Shown here piece by piece: positions 60,336-64,000 of a DNA stretch of 64,000 nt. The stretch covers positions 372,001 to 436,000 of the forward strand of contig NZ_JALJZW010000002.1 of assembly GCF_024171495.1 (NCBI RefSeq). The letters are read 5' to 3'. Position numbers and translations under genes: made by a program. The notes below the pieces were generated by a model. That model searched no databases. It had not been told where the DNA came from and saw only the letters and a program-made list of their open reading frames with translations. Position 1 is the first letter of the stretch. Each line of letters starts with the position of its first letter. This stretch comes from Deinococcus sp. HSC-46F16. Its GTDB lineage: Bacteria > Deinococcota > Deinococci > Deinococcales > Deinococcaceae.

Positions 60336-61220
60336 TCAGCGCAGGTTGTTCGCCCGCGCCCAGTCCAGAATGGCGCGGTTGGCGGCGTCCGCGTTCTCGA
60401 AGATGGCGGCGTGGGCGGCGCCCGGAATCAGCACGAGGCGGCTTCCGGCGATGTTCTGCTGCATCTTCCGGCTGAACTCGGGCGGATACACCGTGTCCTC
60501 CACGCTCCCCAGCACCAGCGTGGGCACCTGGATCGTCTTCAGGAAAGGCACGTAGTCGGGCCGGGTCGCCAGCGCGTTCGCCCCTGCCACGTCCGCCGCG
60601 ACCGTCGCCTGCTTGACGATATTCGTCAGGAAGGCGGCGTCGGCGGGGCGGTTCGTCCGGGTAGCCCCGGTCAGCATGTCCTTGAGCAGCTCACCCACCA
60701 GCGACTGCGGCCCGAAGGTGCTCGCCTTCTGCGCCATGCCGCGCCAGATGTGCTGCTCGACGATGGAGGCGGGGTTGGCAATGGTGTTGATCAGGACCAG
60801 CCCCAGGAAGCGCTGCGGGGCCGCCTTGTACATCTCGAAGGCGATGGGACCGCCCATGCTCATGCCGCCCACGATGGCCTTTTGGACGCCGAGGCGGTCC
60901 ATCACCGCGAGGGCGTCATTCGCATAGGTCGTCAGGCTGCCGGAGTCGGCGGCGGGCGCGGTGCTCTGGCCGTAGCCCCGGTGGTCGACGGTAATCACGC
61001 GGTAGCCAGCGGCGGCCAGCGCGTCACGGTTGCGGGCGAACAGTTCGCCGCTCAGCGGATAACCGTGCAGCAGCAGCATGGGCGTGCCCTGGCCCTGGGA
61101 CACGTAGTGAATCCGCGCCCCGTTCACGTCGAGAAAGCCCTCCTGGCGGGCACCCTCGGCCCCTCCCGCCTGCGCGGCTCCCAGGCCCAGCATCAGCGCC
61201 AGCATCGTCGTCTTTTTCAT
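60336..61220 (-). CDS. Secreted alpha/beta-hydrolase
   Basis: A 294-residue alpha/beta-hydrolase with a signal peptide (MKKTTMLALMLGLGAAQA). The oxyanion LLLHGYPLSGE is near residue 52, the nucleophile Ser in GGMSMGG near 117, Asp in GSVEDTVYPPEF near 240 and His in PGAAHAAIFE near 270. The size and pattern suit esterases or haloperoxidase-like enzymes; the substrate is unknown. AGGAGA precedes the ATG. Divergent from the tetR gene, with a palindrome between them, so it is probably the repressor's target. Confidence 0.86.
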   Translation of the reverse strand: MKKTTMLALMLGLGAAQAGGAEGARQEGFLDVNGARIHYVSQGQGTPMLLLHGYPLSGELFARNRDALAAAGYRVITVDHRGYGQSTAPAADSGSLTTYANDALAVMDRLGVQKAIVGGMSMGGPIAFEMYKAAPQRFLGLVLINTIANPASIVEQHIWRGMAQKASTFGPQSLVGELLKDMLTGATRTNRPADAAFLTNIVKQATVAADVAGANALATRPDYVPFLKTIQVPTLVLGSVEDTVYPPEFSRKMQQNIAGSRLVLIPGAAHAAIFENADAANRAILDWARANNLR

Positions 61221-61255
61221 AGGTCTCCTTGCCCTGCCGCCCCGCAGGACGCCAG

Positions 61256-61279
61256 AGAGCCAACCACTCAGTTGGCTTT
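61256..61279. promoter_or_regulatory. Candidate TetR operator
   Basis: Perfect 7-bp arms AGCCAAC (61258-61264) and GTTGGCT (61271-61277) around a 6-nt centre, extended by two more pairs after one mismatch. It lies midway in the 141-bp gap between the divergent hydrolase and tetR genes. Confidence 0.6.
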
Positions 61280-61361
61280 CTGACTCAGGGTAGGGGGAGG
61301 GGCCGGGCCAAATCTCAGCGCCGCTTCATGGCATCTTGACCCCGGAGGGAGGGCCGAGAAC

Positions 61362-61907
61362 GTGACGACGGGCAAACGCGAGCAGATCGTGCGGGGGGCG
61401 CTGCACCTCTACCGGACCCAGGCGGTGTGCGGCAGCACCCTCAAGGACGTGGCCGCCGTGTCCGGGGTGCCGCTGGGCAACCTGTACTACTACTTCCGGA
61501 CCCGTGAGGAGTTGCTGCTGGCCGTGCTGGACGCCTGCGAGGCCGAGCTGCGCGGCGTGCTGGACGACCTCGCGCCCCTGCCGCCCCCGGCGTGGCTGGC
61601 GGCCTACTTCGACTGGCTGCTGAGCGACCCGGACTCGGCCGCGCACCAGGGCTGCCCCTTCGGGACCCTGGCGGTGGAACTGCGGGCGCTGCGTGACCCC
61701 GCCGCCCCCCGCGCCGCCCGAATTGTGCAGCGCTACCGCGAGGCGGTCGCGGCCAGGACACGGCTCGTCTTTCCTGCCGATGACCCCGACGACCTGTTCC
61801 TGACTGTGCAGGGGGCCTACACGGTGGCCCGCGCCCTGGATGACCCTGACCTCTTCCGGCAGCGGGTGAACAGCCTGCGCGGTCGTCTGGCTCCCTCCGG
61901 CTCCTGA
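61362..61907 (+). CDS. TetR-family transcriptional repressor
   Basis: A 181-residue repressor. The N-terminal HTH is REQIVRGALHLYRTQAVCGSTLKDVAAVSGVPLGNLYYYFRTREELLLAVLDAC. The ligand domain contains HQGCPFGTLAVELRALRDP, a pattern seen in the YxaF/LmrA-like group. It begins with GTG 61362, with GGAGGGAGG upstream. Divergent from the hydrolase gene, with a palindrome between. The inducer is unknown. Confidence 0.9.
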   Translation: MTTGKREQIVRGALHLYRTQAVCGSTLKDVAAVSGVPLGNLYYYFRTREELLLAVLDACEAELRGVLDDLAPLPPPAWLAAYFDWLLSDPDSAAHQGCPFGTLAVELRALRDPAAPRAARIVQRYREAVAARTRLVFPADDPDDLFLTVQGAYTVARALDDPDLFRQRVNSLRGRLAPSGS

Positions 61908-61910
61908 GCT

Positions 61911-62354
61911 TCAGGAGGTGGGCTGCTCGGGCACGGGCCAGACCGGGGCTGCCGGGTGGCTGGGGTCGGGGTCAATCAGTTCCTCCAGGGTCGTGCTCGC
62001 CAACTGGCGCTCGGTGGCGGCCACGGCCTCGTCGATGCGGCGGTGCAACGGGCACAGGCTGGTGTGGTCGGGCCGCCCCAGCGGGCACTCGCGGATGCGG
62101 GCCAGCGGCTCGACGGCATTGACCACCTCCAGCATGCAGATGTTCGCCGCCGGACGGCTCAGGCGGTAGCCCCCGCGCAGCCCCCGCGCCGCCGTGATCA
62201 GCCCGGCCCGGCCCAGCGTCTGGAGCACCTTGGAGAGGTAGCCGGGGGGCACCTTCGTGCGGGCGGCGATCTCGGCAGTCGTGAGCGGCTGGCCCTCTGC
62301 CCCCGCGAGGGTCACGACGGCCCGCAGCGCATATTCGGTGGTCTGGGAAAACAA
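61911..62354 (-). CDS. Rrf2-family regulator, NsrR-like
   Basis: A 147-residue winged-helix repressor. MFSQTTEYALRAVVTLAGA...TKVPPGYLSKVLQTLGRAGLITAARGLRGGYRLSRP is the HTH. Two Cys, C90 (RECPLG) and C101 (SLCPLH), sit where NsrR holds its iron-sulphur cluster, with C73 further up. The middle Cys of the canonical trio is absent. It starts with TTG at 62354 after AGGAGG. It is divergent from a truncated haemoglobin, cupin and flavohaemoglobin operon, which it very likely represses until NO is present. Confidence 0.88.
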   Translation of the reverse strand: MFSQTTEYALRAVVTLAGAEGQPLTTAEIAARTKVPPGYLSKVLQTLGRAGLITAARGLRGGYRLSRPAANICMLEVVNAVEPLARIRECPLGRPDHTSLCPLHRRIDEAVAATERQLASTTLEELIDPDPSHPAAPVWPVPEQPTS

Positions 62355-62380
62355 CGGCTCGCCTCCTGGGTCCGTGAGTG

Positions 62381-62450
62381 GTGGACCTTGACATCCACTT
62401 TATAGGCGACTACGCTGGGCCGGTCAATGGATATGTGGACCTGCATATCC
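62381..62450 (+). promoter_or_regulatory. Promoter of the NO-defence operon with two dyads
   Basis: Consensus promoter TTGACA (62388-62393), 17 bp, TACGCT (62411-62416). Dyad 1, GTGGA/TCCAC with an 8-nt centre (62381-62398), covers the -35. Dyad 2, GGATATG/CATATCC with an 8-nt centre (62429-62450), lies just past the start point. Both contain TGGACCT. These are the probable binding sites of the divergent Rrf2 regulator. Confidence 0.65.
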
Positions 62451-62539
62451 GGAATGAATCGGCTGATGTTCATTCTTTCCTCTCCTCTTCCCGCCCGCTC
62501 TCCGGTCCACATCACCCGGACGCCCCTGGAGGCCTGACC

Positions 62540-62962
62540 ATGACCCTCTCCCTGACACCAGAAGGCAGCCTGTTCGCGCGGGTGGGCGAGGAGCGGCTCC
62601 GGCGGGTGCTGTGGGCCTTTTACGCGAAGGCCACCGCCGACGACCTGCTCGGCCCGGTGTTCGCGCGGATCGGTCCTTTTCCGCGTGGCGGCTGGCCGCT
62701 GCACATTGCCCGGCTGGAGGGGTTCTGGCGGGCGGTGACGGGGGGGCCGAGCGCGTACCGGGGGCAACCCGGCCCGGCGCACACCAGCCTGGGCATCGGC
62801 CCGGCGCACTTTGGCCGCTGGCTGGCCCTGTGGGAGCAGACGCTGGGCGAGGAACTGCCCGCCGCCGAGGCCGCCGCCCTGCTGGGGCTGGCCCGCCGGA
62901 TGCACCCCAACCTCGAACGCCATGCCCTCGCCACCCCACCGGAGGCTCCCCATGTCCACTGA
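62540..62962 (+). CDS. Truncated haemoglobin, group III-like
   Basis: A 140-residue haem protein. The GPFPRGGWPLHIARLEGFWRAVTGG block and the proximal-His helix LGIGPAHFGRWLALWEQTLG are as in group III (trHbP) globins. These are thought to bind O2 or NO or to support NO detoxification. GGAGG is 8 nt before the ATG. First gene of a probable operon with a cupin and hmp; it overlaps the cupin by 11 bases. Confidence 0.85.
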   Translation: MTLSLTPEGSLFARVGEERLRRVLWAFYAKATADDLLGPVFARIGPFPRGGWPLHIARLEGFWRAVTGGPSAYRGQPGPAHTSLGIGPAHFGRWLALWEQTLGEELPAAEAAALLGLARRMHPNLERHALATPPEAPHVH

Positions 62963-63239
62963 CCCCCGTCCCCTTTCCCCGCAGGTGCTCGTGAAGACCC
63001 CGGCGGGCCGCGCCCTGCTGTTCGAGTACCGCGTGGGCGAGGGCCTGCCCCCCCACACCCACGCCGGACAGGCCGTGGTCGTCGCCGTGCTGCGCGGGCG
63101 GCTGCGCCTGAGCGTGGACGGGCGGGAGCACGAAGTCCCGGCGGGCGAGGTGCTCCACCTCCAGACCTCCGGCCTGTTCTCCAGCCGGGCGCTGGAAGAC
63201 GGCACCCGCGTCCTCGTCACGCTGCTCGACCTGGGCTGA
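62952..63239 (+). CDS. Small cupin-domain protein
   Basis: A 95-residue single-domain cupin. The metal motif is in GEGLPPHTHAGQAVVVAVLRGRLRLSVDG (two His plus Gln/Glu positions), followed by HEVPAGEVLHLQTSGLFSS. A binding or sensing role, or ring-cleaving chemistry, is possible. It overlaps the upstream globin gene and precedes hmp, which suggests a job in the response to NO or oxidants. Confidence 0.85.
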   Translation: MSTDPRPLSPQVLVKTPAGRALLFEYRVGEGLPPHTHAGQAVVVAVLRGRLRLSVDGREHEVPAGEVLHLQTSGLFSSRALEDGTRVLVTLLDLG

Positions 63240-63291
63240 GGCCCACTTCCCCTTTCTCCTCCTCTTTCCCTTTCCCGGAGACTTCCCCACC

Positions 63292-64000
63292 ATGCTGACC
63301 CCCCAACAGACCGCCCTCGTCCAGGCCACCGTCCCGGCGCTCGAAGCGCACGGCGAGACGATCACGCGCACCTTTTACGCCTCCATGTTCGCCGCGCACC
63401 CGGAACTGCTGAACATCTTCAACCCGGCCAACCAGAAGACCGGGCGGCAGGCCCGCAGCCTCGCGGCCTCAGTGCTGGCCTATGCGGCGTACATCGACCA
63501 TCCCGAGCGGCTGGGCGGCATGGTGGGGCGGATCGCGCACAAGCACGTGAGCCTGGAGGTGCAGCCCGAGCACTACCCCATCGTGGGCGAGCACCTGCTG
63601 GGGGCCATCGCCACCGTGCTGGGCGACGCCGCCACGCCCGAGATTCTGGACGCCTGGGCGGCGGCCTACGGGCAACTTGCGGAGATCATGATCGGGGTGG
63701 AGGGCGGCATGTACACCCAGGCGGCGGAGCAGCCCGGCGGCTGGCGCGGCTTCAAGCCCTTCCGGGTGACCCACAAGGTGCAGGAGAGCGGCGTGATCGC
63801 CTCGCTGGTGCTCGAACCCGTAGACGGGCAGCCGCTTCCCCCCTTCCGGCCAGGGCAGTACCTCAGCCTCAAGGTGCGGGTGCCGGCGCAGGAGCGCGAC
63901 CAGATTCGTCAGTACAGCCTCTCGGACGCGCCCAACGGCCGCAGGTACCGCATCGCCGTGAAGCGTGAACTGGCCCCCCAGACCGAGCCGTTCGCGCCCG
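63292..64000 (+). CDS. hmp: Flavohaemoglobin (nitric oxide dioxygenase), 3' end outside the window
   Basis: The first 236 residues of an enzyme of about 400. The globin domain has Tyr29 (B10), Gln53 (E7) and the proximal His85 (IAHKHVSLEV), as in E. coli Hmp. The ferredoxin-reductase-like domain begins near residue 150 with FKPFRV and shows the FAD motif RQYSLSDAPN. It turns NO and O2 into nitrate using NAD(P)H. CCCGGAG lies 12 nt before the ATG. It is the third gene of the operon controlled by the Rrf2 regulator. Confidence 0.95.
   Translation, partial: MLTPQQTALVQATVPALEAHGETITRTFYASMFAAHPELLNIFNPANQKTGRQARSLAASVLAYAAYIDHPERLGGMVGRIAHKHVSLEVQPEHYPIVGEHLLGAIATVLGDAATPEILDAWAAAYGQLAEIMIGVEGGMYTQAAEQPGGWRGFKPFRVTHKVQESGVIASLVLEPVDGQPLPPFRPGQYLSLKVRVPAQERDQIRQYSLSDAPNGRRYRIAVKRELAPQTEPFAP

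Overview
The window reads as chromosomal DNA of a Deinococcus species. It is very GC-rich. The gene set includes a glutaminyl-tRNA synthetase with a C-terminal YqeY-type domain (known from Deinococcus radiodurans), a 495-residue Thermus-type isocitrate dehydrogenase, and an expansion of DinB-fold proteins. Many start codons lie 5-7 nt after a TANNNT -10 element with no Shine-Dalgarno sequence, the leaderless arrangement described for Deinococcus. No phage, transposase, CRISPR array or plasmid gene was seen. No gene-free stretch exceeds 300 bases; the longest gaps (about 160-190 bases) hold terminators, promoters, a riboswitch or a repeat.

Layout. 1-6.8 kb: RNase J, two small proteins, then the ATP-dependent protease block clpP-clpX-lon. 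6.8-19.2 kb: mixed metabolism and resistance-like genes (TspO-like membrane protein, thioesterase, YihY, hisA, glycosyltransferase, two antibiotic-kinase-like proteins, tRNA-Leu, prolyl oligopeptidase, malate dehydrogenase, crotonase, CAP lipoprotein). 19.2-21.4 kb: a PadR repressor with three co-transcribed HAAS-type membrane proteins. 21.5-28 kb: a DinB protein, phosphatase, thioesterase and a complete branched-chain amino-acid-type ABC importer. 28-33 kb: a guanidine-III riboswitch with its SMR exporter gdx, an inverted-repeat element, accA-accD, LapA-like protein and pyrimidine-nucleoside phosphorylase. 33-37 kb: ACT, CDGSH/4Fe-4S and WYL-regulator genes and a divergent DinB/DUF1905 operon. 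36.8-39.3 kb: ftsH and a stand-alone copy of its N-terminal domain. 39.4-50.2 kb: TPR protein, glnS, acetyltransferases, a gene with a DNA-damage-type operator, an HtrA-like protease, rpsO, tRNA-Leu and SRP RNA. 50.3-60.3 kb: icd, carbonic anhydrase, yebC, amidohydrolase, response regulator, glycine-zipper protein, alaS. 60.3-64 kb: a TetR/hydrolase divergent pair, then a nitric-oxide defence block (Rrf2 regulator, truncated haemoglobin, cupin, flavohaemoglobin cut by the window end).

The most notable signals beyond ordinary genes are: (i) a 210-bp duplication of the ftsH N-terminal coding region that survives as a separate two-TM protein beside ftsH; (ii) a 17-bp palindrome resembling the radiation/desiccation response motif, placed between the -35 and -10 of an uncharacterised gene; (iii) a guanidine-III riboswitch that abuts the ribosome binding site of gdx; (iv) two dyads with equal spacing around a consensus promoter of the NO-defence operon; (v) a three-codon leader ORF plus anti-Shine-Dalgarno stem in front of an aminoglycoside-phosphotransferase-like gene; and (vi) two unlisted small proteins, one of them a Thr/Glu/His-rich 56-residue polypeptide. 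All functional statements come from reading motifs by eye; no database search was run.
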